A stretch of 64,000 nucleotides of DNA. Source: Phyllobacterium sophorae. Lineage in GTDB: Bacteria > Pseudomonadota > Alphaproteobacteria > Rhizobiales > Rhizobiaceae. A model generated the notes under the pieces. It saw only the letters and a program-made list of their open reading frames with translations. It did no database searches and had not been told where the DNA came from. Positions 39,628 through 47,955 of this stretch are shown in pieces. The first letter of the stretch is position 1; each line of letters starts with the position of its first letter. Made by a program: the position numbers and the translations under genes. The stretch lies in NCBI RefSeq assembly GCF_003010965.1, contig NZ_PGGM01000001.1:434001-498000 (forward strand). Direction: 5' to 3'.

Positions 39628-40410
39628 ATGGATCTGGGTATCAAGGGTAAGCGGGCCATCGTCTGCGCGAGTTCAAAAGGGCTTGGCCGCGGTGTTGCGG
39701 AGAAACTGGCGGAAGCCGGCGTTGATCTCACGCTCAACGCACGCACCGAGGAGACGCTGCGCGAGACCGCGAGTGAGATTGCCGGCAAATACGGGGTCAG
39801 GGTGCAGATCGTCGCCGAAGATGTGACCACGGAAGCCGGACGCCAGGCACTTCTCATGGCAGAGCCCCAGCCGGACATCCTGATCAACAATGCAGGCGGT
39901 CCGCCTGCCGGTTTCTGGTCGGATTGGGGCGAGGAAGAATGGCTGAAAGCGATCAACAATAATATGCTGACACCGATCCTTTTGATGAACGCCATCTTGC
40001 CGGGCATGATCGAACGCAAATGGGGACGCGTGGTCAATATCACGTCGGGTTCGGTCAAATCACCGATCGCCCAGCTAGGGCTCTCCAATGCTGCTCGCAG
40101 CGGGCTGACCGGCTTTGTCGCCGGAACCGCGCGGCAGGTGGCGAAACACGGTGTGATCATCAACAATCTTTTGCCGGGATCGCACGATACGGATCGCACC
40201 AAGGGCTTCATCGAACGGACCGCGACAGCAAAGGGCATTTCGATCGCGGAGGCACGGGCCGACGCCCATGCGGAAAATCCGACCGGACGTTATGGGACGG
40301 CGGAAGAGTTCGGCGCGGCCGCGGCATTCCTGTGCAGTCAGTATTCGGGCTTTATTGTCGGCCAGAACCTGTTGCTCGACGGCGGGGCGTTCAACTCGAC
40401 GCTGGGGTAG
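39628..40410 (+). CDS. SDR family protein lacking the canonical Tyr/Lys
   Basis: The 260-residue protein has a variant cofactor motif CASSKGLGRG (residues 13-22), NNAGGPPAG at 87-95, and the catalytic Ser region NITSGS near 138-142. At the position of YxxxK it reads SNAAR (153-157), so both the catalytic Tyr and Lys are replaced. This substitution is shared by a known subgroup annotated as 3-oxoacyl-ACP-reductase-like, so it is unlikely to be a sequencing error. The start is MDLGIKGKRA, with GGCGAGG upstream; a GTG 16 codons earlier is rejected. The activity may differ from standard SDRs. Confidence 0.85.
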   Translation: MDLGIKGKRAIVCASSKGLGRGVAEKLAEAGVDLTLNARTEETLRETASEIAGKYGVRVQIVAEDVTTEAGRQALLMAEPQPDILINNAGGPPAGFWSDWGEEEWLKAINNNMLTPILLMNAILPGMIERKWGRVVNITSGSVKSPIAQLGLSNAARSGLTGFVAGTARQVAKHGVIINNLLPGSHDTDRTKGFIERTATAKGISIAEARADAHAENPTGRYGTAEEFGAAAAFLCSQYSGFIVGQNLLLDGGAFNSTLG

Positions 40411-40735
40411 GCGGGTCGTTGACAACTTATACTTAGTTCTCAATTGACGTTACTCGACCAACCCGACAGTTTATTGGGATGGGTATCAGCGAGCATCCAA
40501 TACAAGGCAGCATAGTGAGAGTCCATTACGGCGCTTTACCAGATGAGTTGTTCAAACTCGTTAGGCGATGTGCGCTTCGTGGTTTGGGGTTCTCAGCCTT
40601 GACAAGCATCTGTGAGGGCCCATTTTTGTGGAGTTTGCGGCTCTGCTCATGTCATCCGCGTCTAAGACCCTACCAAGGGCCACCGGTCAGCATAGACGAA
40701 ACCAAGTCTGATGGTCGGTGCCGAGTTAAACAAGG
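40411..40735 (+). ncRNA. Possible small RNA upstream of a strong terminator
   Basis: The stretch after the SDR stop has no convincing coding frame, is less GC-rich than its neighbours, and ends at a strong plus-strand terminator about 325 bases beyond the SDR. Just before that lies a hairpin (40681-40720): CACCG pairs with CGGTG, and CATAGAC pairs with GTCTGATG around one bulge, with a GAAACCAA loop. A structured RNA followed by a terminator would explain this. The 5' end is unknown. A long SDR 3' untranslated region is the main alternative. Confidence 0.3.
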
Positions 40736-40756
40736 CCCCGCTTCGGCGGGGTTTTT
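40736..40756 (+). terminator. Rho-independent terminator
   Basis: A CCCCGC / GCGGGG stem with a TTCG tetraloop is followed by TTTTT on the plus strand. On the minus strand, where it follows the kdpE stop by about 17 bases, the T-tract is weaker, so it could serve both directions. Confidence 0.85.
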
Positions 40757-40772
40757 GTTTACGCAACACTCC

Positions 40773-41459
40773 TCACTCCGCGATAAAACGATAGCCGACG
40801 CCAGCTTCGGTGCGGATGAATTGCGGATTGTTCGCGTCGTCCTCGATCTTGGCGCGAAGCTGACCGACGAAGACCCGCAAATATTGCAGATCTTCCACAT
40901 GCGCACCGCCCCAGACCGAGGCAAGAAGCTGGCGATGCGTCACGACCATGCCAGCGTGGAGGACGAGATGCACCAGTAACTGGTATTCCTTGCGGGTGAG
41001 GTGCACTTCCTCGCCGTTCCGCGTGACAATGCGCTTGGCCATGTCCACGACAAGTCCATTGGCTTCGAAGCGCGACGGCACGCTCGTACCGGCTGCCTTC
41101 TGGCGAAGCGCGCTGCGGACACGCGCCAGCAGCTCACCGATGCCGAATGGCTTCTCGACATAATCATTGGCGCCAAGATCGAGTGAGACAATCTTTTCCG
41201 TCTCGCGGTCCCGCGCCGACAGGACGATGATGGGCACTTCGGAAAATGCCCGCACAGTCTCGATGACGTCCTTGCCGTCCTTGTCGGGGAGGCCAAGGTC
41301 GAGAATGACCAGATCGGGCGCGCTGGTAGCGATCAAACGCTCCGCTTCGGCACCGGTGGATGCCAGGATGACCTCATAACCCGAGGCGGTGAGTGCCGGG
41401 TTGAGAAAGCGCTGGATCTGCGGTTCGTCATCGACGACGAGGATACGATGTTGGTTCAT
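40773..41459 (-). CDS. kdpE: KdpE response regulator (OmpR/PhoB type)
   Basis: The 228-residue regulator has a receiver domain (residues 1-118) with the phospho-accepting Asp54 in LVILDLGLPDKDG, the Lys in ANDYVEKPFG, and a winged-helix DNA-binding domain (about 130-228) with LTRKEYQLLVHLV. It partners with KdpD and classically switches on the high-affinity K+ pump KdpFABC. It overlaps the end of kdpD by four bases. No kdpFABC is present upstream of kdpD or elsewhere in this window. Confidence 0.95.
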   Translation of the reverse strand: MNQHRILVVDDEPQIQRFLNPALTASGYEVILASTGAEAERLIATSAPDLVILDLGLPDKDGKDVIETVRAFSEVPIIVLSARDRETEKIVSLDLGANDYVEKPFGIGELLARVRSALRQKAAGTSVPSRFEANGLVVDMAKRIVTRNGEEVHLTRKEYQLLVHLVLHAGMVVTHRQLLASVWGGAHVEDLQYLRVFVGQLRAKIEDDANNPQFIRTEAGVGYRFIAE

Positions 41460-44134
41460 GCCGCCTCGCCCGTGGGGTTGGCACGCGGGAGCCGGACGAT
41501 AAACCGGGTTCCGCGCTTGCGGATGGCAGGGCTTTCCGCCTTGATTGTCCCGCCCATGGACTCGACGAAACCACGGGCAATCGAGAGCCCCAGTCCCGTA
41601 CCGGCCGCGCGGCCGTCACCTTTGACACGCCGGTAGAATTTGTCGAAAATCTTGTCGAGATCCTTGGGTGGAATACCCTTGCCCTGGTCGGTCACGCTGA
41701 TCGCTACTTCCGTATCTTCCTGCCTTGCATAGATGGCAATTGGACCATCTCCAGCATATTTCGCGGCGTTGTCGAGCAGGTTGAACAGGACCTGGCCGAG
41801 CAGGGACGGATCGCCATTGACGGCCGGAAGATCGGGAGCGATGCTGATCTCGATGGCAATTTCCGGCTTCAGTTTCTTCATGCGCTCGATCGACGAGACG
41901 ATGACCTCAGCGGCATCAATCGGAACGTTCTTGACCTTGAGTGTTCCGGCTTCGATGCGGGTCATATCGAAGAGATTGGCAACAAAACGGGTGAGGCGCC
42001 CTGCCTCTTCCTCTATGGAAAGCAGCAGATCGTCGCGGCCGTCCGGTTTGATGCGATCACCGAGCTGACGCAAGGTGGTGACGGCACCTGTAATCGATGC
42101 AAGCGGCGTCCTCAGATCGTGCGACAGGGAAGAGAACAGCGCCGTGTGGAGTTTCTCGCTTTCCTGCAGGGCTGTAGTCTTGGCATTTTCACGCACGAGC
42201 TGCGCGCGGTCGATGGCAATGGCTGTCTGATCAAGGATCGCGATAAGCATCCGATCTTCGTTCTCGGTCAGCGGCGGACGATCCTGCATGAACAGGCCCA
42301 GGACGCCTGCCACACCATGCGATGTGAGAATGGGCAGAAACTGCCAGTCGATCAGCGGCAATGTCGCCGTATCGTGGCCCGCGCGTTCATTCTTTTCGAA
42401 CGCCCAGCGAACGGCCGTCATATCCGTGCCATCGAGTGTCAGGTCTGGCGGCCAGGCAGTCTGCGTCGACAGGTCTCCATCGCCGGGCAACAGGATGGTA
42501 ACGCCCGTGCCAAAGGTCGAATGCAGCTGTGTAGCGGTCGAAAACAGGACGTCGTCGAGCCGGGCCGTACCGGAGAGCTTGCGCGAGAATTCATAAAGCG
42601 CCTGCGTATTCTTCGCCTGATTGCGCGAACGGGCAACCTGATCGCGCAAGCGGCCGGCAAGATCGCCGATCATCAGGGCAACAGCAAGAAATATCACCAG
42701 GGAGAACAGCTGATGTGGCTTGGCGATGCTTAAGTCGTGCAGCGGTTCGAGGAAAAAGAAATTGTAAAAAACAAAAGACAGGCCCGCGGCAATGACGGCA
42801 GAAAGCCGGCCGCTGATCATCGCCGAGAGGATCACGGCGACAAGGAACAGCATGGAAAGATTCTGGGTGTGAACGATATCGCTGACGCCGAGGCCGAGCA
42901 GTGTCGTCATACCAGTGGTTATGACGGGGATCGCAATTGCCGCCGCAAGCTCACGCCGCGACCGCTTGCGCATGGAAGGCGGCTTATAGGCGCCACCCTG
43001 TTCTTCACCCGTGACGATATGAACGCCGATATCGGTAAAGCGCTTGATGATCTCGTCGGGCAGGGAACGCCGGAAGGGATTGGCAAATCGCCGGGATTTG
43101 GGGCGCCCGACAACAATCTGGGTGACGTTCTCCCGCCGTGCGATACGGAAGATTTCCTCGACAAAGTCTTGCGCGATCACACGGCGCGTTTCCGCGCCGA
43201 GACGCTCGGCGAGATCAAGCAGTTCGTCGATGCGTTTGCTGGTCTCCGCACCGGCGTCACTGGTCTGCGTGAGCGAAACCACCAGCCAGCGGGCATTCAG
43301 CCCTGAAGCCAGGCGGCTTGCGGTGCGAACGACCTTGTCGGACAGACTGTCGGGACCAACGCAAACCAGCAGGCGCTCGCCCGTCGCCCAAGGCCCCTCT
43401 ATCGCACTCTGCCGCAACAGATCGATCATCTGGTCATCGACACGATCGGCGGTGCGCCGCAACGCCAGTTCGCGCAGAGCAGTCAGATTGGCCGGCTTGA
43501 AGAAGCCTTCGGCCGCCCGCTCGGCGTTGCCGGGCAAATAGACCTTGCCCTCTTTCAACCGTTCAATGAGTTCCGCCGGCGGGAGATCGACAAGCAGGAC
43601 CTCATCTGCCCGCTTGAGGACCGTGTCCGGCACGATCTCGCGCACGGTGACGCCGGTAATGCTGGTGACGAGATCGCTCAGGCTTTCCAGATGCTGGACG
43701 TTCATCGCGGTCCAGACGTCGATGCCCTGCCAAAGCAATTCCTCGATATCCTGATAGCGCTTGGGATGACGACTGCCGGGTACATTGGTGTGGGCGAGCT
43801 CGTCGACGACGAGCGTTTTCGGTTTGCGGGCTATTGCCGCATCGATATCGAATTCTTCCAGCGCCCGGTCACGGTAGGTGACCCGCCTGCGGGGCACCAC
43901 TTCGAGCCCGTCGAGCAACTTCGCCGTCTCGGCGCGGCCATGGGTTTCCGCGATGCCGATGACGATATCCTCGCCATCCTCTTTCAGGCGGCGTGCGCGC
44001 AACAGCATCGCATAGGTCTTGCCGACGCCGGGCGCCGCACCCAGAAATACAGTCAGCTTGCCGCGCGTTTCACGGGCGGTAAGTTCGAGCAATTTATCGG
44101 GATCTGGTCGATTTCTTTGACCGTGATCGGCCAT
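41456..44134 (-). CDS. kdpD: KdpD sensor histidine kinase
   Basis: The 892-residue inner-membrane kinase has the full family layout. An N-terminal KdpD domain carries Walker A GAAPGVGKTYA near residue 32 and VVDELAHTNVPGSRH. A USP-like domain covers about 250-370. Four helices lie at about 400-500, followed by a GAF-like region and the HisKA domain with phospho-acceptor His672 in SHDLRTPLAS. The HATPase domain ends the chain with the N, G1 and G2 boxes (LLDNAAKYA, VTDQGKGIPP, GTGLGLSIA). It senses K+ limitation and phosphorylates KdpE. The gene is normally downstream of kdpC; here a small frame and a divergent Dabb gene lie there instead. Confidence 0.96.
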   Translation of the reverse strand: MADHGQRNRPDPDKLLELTARETRGKLTVFLGAAPGVGKTYAMLLRARRLKEDGEDIVIGIAETHGRAETAKLLDGLEVVPRRRVTYRDRALEEFDIDAAIARKPKTLVVDELAHTNVPGSRHPKRYQDIEELLWQGIDVWTAMNVQHLESLSDLVTSITGVTVREIVPDTVLKRADEVLLVDLPPAELIERLKEGKVYLPGNAERAAEGFFKPANLTALRELALRRTADRVDDQMIDLLRQSAIEGPWATGERLLVCVGPDSLSDKVVRTASRLASGLNARWLVVSLTQTSDAGAETSKRIDELLDLAERLGAETRRVIAQDFVEEIFRIARRENVTQIVVGRPKSRRFANPFRRSLPDEIIKRFTDIGVHIVTGEEQGGAYKPPSMRKRSRRELAAAIAIPVITTGMTTLLGLGVSDIVHTQNLSMLFLVAVILSAMISGRLSAVIAAGLSFVFYNFFFLEPLHDLSIAKPHQLFSLVIFLAVALMIGDLAGRLRDQVARSRNQAKNTQALYEFSRKLSGTARLDDVLFSTATQLHSTFGTGVTILLPGDGDLSTQTAWPPDLTLDGTDMTAVRWAFEKNERAGHDTATLPLIDWQFLPILTSHGVAGVLGLFMQDRPPLTENEDRMLIAILDQTAIAIDRAQLVRENAKTTALQESEKLHTALFSSLSHDLRTPLASITGAVTTLRQLGDRIKPDGRDDLLLSIEEEAGRLTRFVANLFDMTRIEAGTLKVKNVPIDAAEVIVSSIERMKKLKPEIAIEISIAPDLPAVNGDPSLLGQVLFNLLDNAAKYAGDGPIAIYARQEDTEVAISVTDQGKGIPPKDLDKIFDKFYRRVKGDGRAAGTGLGLSIARGFVESMGGTIKAESPAIRKRGTRFIVRLPRANPTGEAA

Positions 44135-44187
44135 GGACGCCTCAAGTTGTTCATACCGCCGGCCGATATCCGGCCGGGCGAGAACGT

Positions 44188-44343
44188 TTAGCCCAGCTTG
44201 GCCGCAAATGCCAAGGGCGGATCGGTATCGTTGCCGAATTCACCGCTCGCATCAAGCTGCGACAGCGCATCTATTGACGGAAGGGGGCTTCCTATGAAAA
44301 GTCCAGCACGATTGTCGCGCCGCGCATCCTTCGGGACGCGCAA
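44188..44343 (-). CDS. Possible 51-residue protein ahead of kdpD
   Basis: A minus-strand frame ends 53 bases before the kdpD start and looks coding: it includes RRDNRAGLFIGSPLPSIDAL and ends DPPLAFAAKLG. The frame extends about 28 codons further upstream but contains no ATG or GTG; the only usual start is TTG at 44343, without a good Shine-Dalgarno site. It may be a real small protein co-transcribed with kdpDE, or the eroded end of a lost gene. It does not match the end of KdpC as I know it. Confidence 0.35.
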   Translation of the reverse strand: MRVPKDARRDNRAGLFIGSPLPSIDALSQLDASGEFGNDTDPPLAFAAKLG

Positions 44344-44393
44344 AGGGCGCCGTACACACTCTAATATGTGCCAAATCAGCAGGATGTCAGAAC

Positions 44394-44687
44394 GTGATCC
44401 GTCATATTGTATTCTTCAGTGCCCGCAACAAGGAAGATGTCGAGGCGATCGCCTCTGGCCTGAAACGGCTTGGCGAAATTCCGCATTCGACAGTTTTCGA
44501 GGTCATGCAGAATACCAAGACCGATCCGATTTCCGGCGAAATCGACGTGGTCGTGTATGGTGAATTCAAGGATGCCGAGGCACTGGCCGCCTACAAGGCG
44601 CATCCCATCTACAGCGAGACGACCGCGGTGGTCCGCCCCTTGCGCGAGCTGCGTATTTCCGCCGACGTGGTTTCGACGCTGAGCTAG
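44394..44687 (+). CDS. Dabb (stress-responsive alpha/beta barrel) domain protein
   Basis: The 97-residue protein starts at GTG, with AGGATG about ten bases upstream, and begins MIRHIVFFSARNKEDVEAI, the classic Dabb opening. The conserved DVVVYGEFKDAEALAAYKAHP segment, with its second-strand and helix pattern, is at about 51-71. Such proteins are dimeric ferredoxin-like barrels, some enzymatic and some of unknown role. It is divergent from the kdpDE side and followed by a strong hairpin. Confidence 0.85.
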   Translation: MIRHIVFFSARNKEDVEAIASGLKRLGEIPHSTVFEVMQNTKTDPISGEIDVVVYGEFKDAEALAAYKAHPIYSETTAVVRPLRELRISADVVSTLS

Positions 44688-44693
44688 AGACAC

Positions 44694-44722
44694 GAACAGC
44701 CCGGCAAATTGCCGGGCTGTTC
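44694..44722. terminator. Hairpin between convergent Dabb and Ada-like genes
   Basis: A perfect 12-base-pair stem (GAACAGCCCGGC / GCCGGGCTGTTC) with a five-base loop lies seven bases after the Dabb stop and 31 bases beyond the Ada-like stop. There is no long T-tract. Confidence 0.6.
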
Positions 44723-44753
44723 AAGATCGTGCTCGGGAAGACGCGGTGCGGCG

Positions 44754-45653
44754 TCAGCCCGCTTGGCTTATCTCCGCCCCCGCGCTCAACTGACCTGCTT
44801 CCCAGCCGAGAATTGCCCGCTTGCGGGTCAAACCCCAGTGGTATCCGGTCAGCGCGCCGGACTTGCCGACTGCGCGATGACACGGCACGACAAAGGACAC
44901 GGGATTGGCACCGACCGCGGCACCGACCGCGCGCGAAGCATTGGGCGAGCCGATATCCGCGGCAATATCCGAATAAGCGACGCATTTGCCCATGGGGATC
45001 TTGAGCAGGGCTTCCCAGACGCGCAGCTGGAAGTCCGTGCCGATTGTGACGACCTTCAGGGGCCGGTCCGCACGCCACTCTGCCGGGTTGAAAACGCGGG
45101 CCGCATAGGGGGCGGTTGCGGCGAGATCTTCCACATAGGTAGCGTTCGGCCAGCGCGACGTCATATCGGCAAGCGCTTCACGCTCTTTCCCGGCATCGGC
45201 AAAGGCAAGGCCAGCCAGCCCGCGGTCCGTCACCATGATCAGAGCCAATCCGAATGGCGAGATGAGGAAGCCATAGCGAATGGTAAGGCCCGCGCCGCGT
45301 GTCTTGTAGTCGCCTGGCGACATGCCCTCGTGGGTGACGAAAAGGTCGTGCAGGCGGCTTGGTCCGGAAAGGCCTGTCTCGTATGCGGTTTCGAGCAGCG
45401 GCATGCCCTCATCCAGCAGACGGCGCGCGTGGTCGATTGTCACCGCCTGGAGAAAACCTTTCGGTGAAAGACCCGCCCAGCGGGTGAAGAGCTTTTGCAG
45501 CGCCGTCGGCGACAGTCCGGTATCGCGGGCTAGCGTCTCGAGCGACGGCTGATCGCGATAATCCTTGCTGATGCGCTCGATGATATGGCTGACGATCGCA
45601 TAGTCGTTGCCGGTCGGGGTTATGTCTTTCTGAAGTATGGCCTGTGGTTTCAT
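44754..45653 (-). CDS. Methylated-DNA:cysteine methyltransferase fused to an AraC domain (Ada-like)
   Basis: The 299-residue protein has an AraC helix-turn-helix region at about 15-115 (DQPSLETLARDTGLSPTALQ) and the O6-alkylguanine-DNA alkyltransferase domain after residue 130. The acceptor cysteine is in VVPCHRAVG near residue 260, and the DNA-binding NASRAVGAAVGANP precedes it. It lacks the N-terminal zinc-cysteine (methylphosphotriester) domain of E. coli Ada, so it should repair O6-methylguanine and may regulate genes, but without the classic methylation switch. The start is MKPQAILQKD; 18 upstream codons are rejected. Confidence 0.9.
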   Translation of the reverse strand: MKPQAILQKDITPTGNDYAIVSHIIERISKDYRDQPSLETLARDTGLSPTALQKLFTRWAGLSPKGFLQAVTIDHARRLLDEGMPLLETAYETGLSGPSRLHDLFVTHEGMSPGDYKTRGAGLTIRYGFLISPFGLALIMVTDRGLAGLAFADAGKEREALADMTSRWPNATYVEDLAATAPYAARVFNPAEWRADRPLKVVTIGTDFQLRVWEALLKIPMGKCVAYSDIAADIGSPNASRAVGAAVGANPVSFVVPCHRAVGKSGALTGYHWGLTRKRAILGWEAGQLSAGAEISQAG

Positions 45654-45729
45654 GGGTTTTACCTCACTGTTGAGGGTATATGACCACTCCAGAGGTTCCT
45701 TCGCCACCCGATTCTTGCCGGTGCCGAAA

Positions 45730-46236
45730 TTACCGGCCTTTGGCCGTTGCCAGCGCCACCTGAAAGGCCGAAGCGAAGCTTTCGCGGTCGTCGGGATTGA
45801 GAAAGGAGCCGATGGTTACGGCCTTGCCCTGTCCCTCGACGCGCATCGACGTGATGCCGATTTCCGCATGGCGGGCGACACTGAACCGAGTCCAGAACGG
45901 GTTGAATTCATGGAGTTTTGTCCGGCCGGACGCGCCCACCTGGCGGATTTGCAGGGCTATGCGCGACACGGTCACCTCTTCATGAATCTTTCCCGAAGCG
46001 TAGTTCAGGCGGAAGGCAATGTAGACGATCAGGACATCGAGGCCGAAAAAGCCGAAGACCGGCCAGGCGCCGATCGACAGAAAAAACAGGCCGGTGAAGA
46101 AGCTGCTGACGCCGAGCGCACCCATCAGAATGAGGAAACCCTTCTGGCCCAGCGACCGGTGTGGCACAAGAAGCGCGCGGAAGATTTCTTCCTCGTTTAT
46201 GGCCGCCGGGTCGATCGGGTTCATTGTTTGGCTCAT
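45730..46236 (-). CDS. DUF2244 membrane protein
   Basis: The 168-residue protein has two membrane helices near residues 35-75 (FLILMGALGVSSFFTGLFFL and a second hydrophobic run) and a C-terminal cytoplasmic-type domain containing FNPFWTRFSV. It matches the alphaproteobacterial DUF2244 family (about 150-170 residues), of unknown function. It is divergent from nth, with 22 bases between the two start codons, so the promoters must overlap each other and the coding starts. The ATG of MSQTMNPID is used. Confidence 0.85.
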   Translation of the reverse strand: MSQTMNPIDPAAINEEEIFRALLVPHRSLGQKGFLILMGALGVSSFFTGLFFLSIGAWPVFGFFGLDVLIVYIAFRLNYASGKIHEEVTVSRIALQIRQVGASGRTKLHEFNPFWTRFSVARHAEIGITSMRVEGQGKAVTIGSFLNPDDRESFASAFQVALATAKGR

Positions 46237-46258
46237 GGCGTTTGAGTATAGAGGGAGC

Positions 46259-47083
46259 ATGGAAAATCCCAAGCCCAAAATTGATCAGGTCAAAGCAATT
46301 TCAGGAAAGGCGGAAGCTCGTTTTTCGTCCGGAATTGCGGAAACACAAGGTGTGGCCATTGCCAGGCCCGCGAAAGCGCGCAACGTTGGCGGTACACGCT
46401 ATACGGCGGCAGAAATCCATGAAATTTTCCGTCGGTTTTCGGTTCAGCGTCCGGAACCGAAAGGGGAACTCGAGCATGTAAACCCTTTTACCTTGCTCGT
46501 TGCGGTCGTCCTTTCCGCCCAGGCAACCGACGCCGGTGTCAACAAGGCGACGCGGGCTTTGTTCAGGGTGGCCGACACGCCGGAAAAGATGCTGGCATTG
46601 GGCGAGGCCAAGGTCGGCGACTATATCCGCACGATAGGCCTCTGGCGCAACAAGGCGAAGAATGTCATCGCTCTGTCAGAGGCGCTGATCGATCGATATG
46701 ACAGCGTCGTTCCGGATGATCGCGACGAGCTGGTCAAGCTGCCGGGAGTTGGCCGCAAGACGGCCAATGTGGTGCTCTCCATGGCGTTCGGCCAGTCGAC
46801 CATGGCGGTCGACACCCATATTTTCCGTATCGGCAACCGGCTCGGGCTGGCACCGGGCAAGACGCCGGAAGAGGTGGAAGCGCGTCTGATGAAGGTCGTT
46901 CCATCCGAGTACCTTTACCACGCGCACCATTGGCTGATCCTGCACGGCCGCTATGTCTGCAAGGCGCGCAAGCCCGATTGCCCCGCCTGTGTCATTGCCG
47001 ATATCTGCAAGGCCGCGGAGAAAACGTCGGAAATCCCCGCACCGCTCGTGCCGCTGCCGCCGCAGGTCATTGACCTAGGGTAG
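46259..47083 (+). CDS. nth: Endonuclease III
   Basis: The 274-residue enzyme is a DNA N-glycosylase/AP lyase for oxidised pyrimidines. The helix-hairpin-helix LPGVGRKTANVVL carries the catalytic Lys, the catalytic Asp is in AVDTHIFRIGNRL, and the [4Fe-4S] cysteines follow the C-x6-C-x2-C-x5-C pattern in CKARKPDCPACVIADIC. The N-terminus is about 50 residues longer than E. coli Nth, typical of Rhizobiales. Its 3' end overlaps the convergent CysZ-like gene by nine bases. Confidence 0.96.
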   Translation: MENPKPKIDQVKAISGKAEARFSSGIAETQGVAIARPAKARNVGGTRYTAAEIHEIFRRFSVQRPEPKGELEHVNPFTLLVAVVLSAQATDAGVNKATRALFRVADTPEKMLALGEAKVGDYIRTIGLWRNKAKNVIALSEALIDRYDSVVPDDRDELVKLPGVGRKTANVVLSMAFGQSTMAVDTHIFRIGNRLGLAPGKTPEEVEARLMKVVPSEYLYHAHHWLILHGRYVCKARKPDCPACVIADICKAAEKTSEIPAPLVPLPPQVIDLG

Positions 47084-47791
47084 CGCTGCCGGGGGCTCTG
47101 ACCGCGTCACGGCCTTGTGCAGGTGCACCATCATGGCGGCAGCGAACAAAGGCGTGAGCAGGTTGAGGAGCGGGATCGCCATGAAGGCGGCGATAATCAG
47201 CCCGGCCAGGAATACCATCGTCGAATGTTTGGAGCGGAGCGCCTTGGCCTCGAGTTCCGGGCGAAAGCGCATCGCGGCAAATTCGAAGAATTCCCGGCCG
47301 AGCAGATAGCCGTTGACGACAAAGAAGGCGATGATGTTTACGCCGGGAATGAGCAATAACAGCAATGCCACGATATTCCCGATGATGACGACGCCCATGA
47401 ACTTGACTGAAAGAATGAAAGAGCGCACGGCGGGAAGGGGAGCGCCCTTCGGATCGAGGGGATAGTCCTCCTTTTCCACCAGTTCGGCCACATCGTCGAG
47501 AAACAATCCGGCGACGATCGCCGTAACCGGCGCAATCAGCAGTGCCAGGCCGAGGGCAAGGCCCAAACTGGCAAGAATACCGGCGATCAGGCCGAGCCAC
47601 CCCGTCCAGGAAGGCAGGTCCGGCATCATCTGGTCGAAAAAGGGCAACGCCAAAATTTCGAACAGTTCGCGCAGACCGAACCAAACGCCGATCAGCAGCA
47701 GAATGGTCATTCCGAGTGATTTCCACAGAACCGCGCGGAACTCCGGACGGAACAGATGACTGGCCGCAGCGCGGGCACTTTCAATAACCAT
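47075..47791 (-). CDS. EI24 / CysZ-like sulfate transporter family membrane protein
   Basis: The 238-residue inner-membrane protein belongs to the EI24/CysZ fold, with four to six hydrophobic segments. It shows the characteristic LFLDDVAELVEKEDYP in a loop and LIPGVNIIAFFVVNGYLLGREFFE in the second half. CysZ family members conduct sulfate, but Rhizobiales copies are often labelled only sulfate transporter family, so the substrate is unproven. It ends within the last bases of the convergent nth. The sulfur-assimilation cluster is 10 kb away and shares no promoter with it. Confidence 0.85.
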   Translation of the reverse strand: MVIESARAAASHLFRPEFRAVLWKSLGMTILLLIGVWFGLRELFEILALPFFDQMMPDLPSWTGWLGLIAGILASLGLALGLALLIAPVTAIVAGLFLDDVAELVEKEDYPLDPKGAPLPAVRSFILSVKFMGVVIIGNIVALLLLLIPGVNIIAFFVVNGYLLGREFFEFAAMRFRPELEAKALRSKHSTMVFLAGLIIAAFMAIPLLNLLTPLFAAAMMVHLHKAVTRSEPPAALP

Positions 47792-47955
47792 TTGTACGCT
47801 CGATCTCCAGGGCTACGAAGTACCGGACATAGGGGCGCTCGTCCCCAGGGACAAGCGGATGCACGAAAGAAGGGGTAGTCAATTGATCGCTTACGCGCTA
47901 GAGCAAAGGCAAAACAACCGCCAAAAGGTACGGCCAATTCAATCCCGGAGTTTTC

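Noticed and set aside
40479-40979. Plus-strand frame of 166 codons near the kdpE end
   Set aside because: It crosses a strong terminator and then runs antisense into kdpE. No domain is visible.
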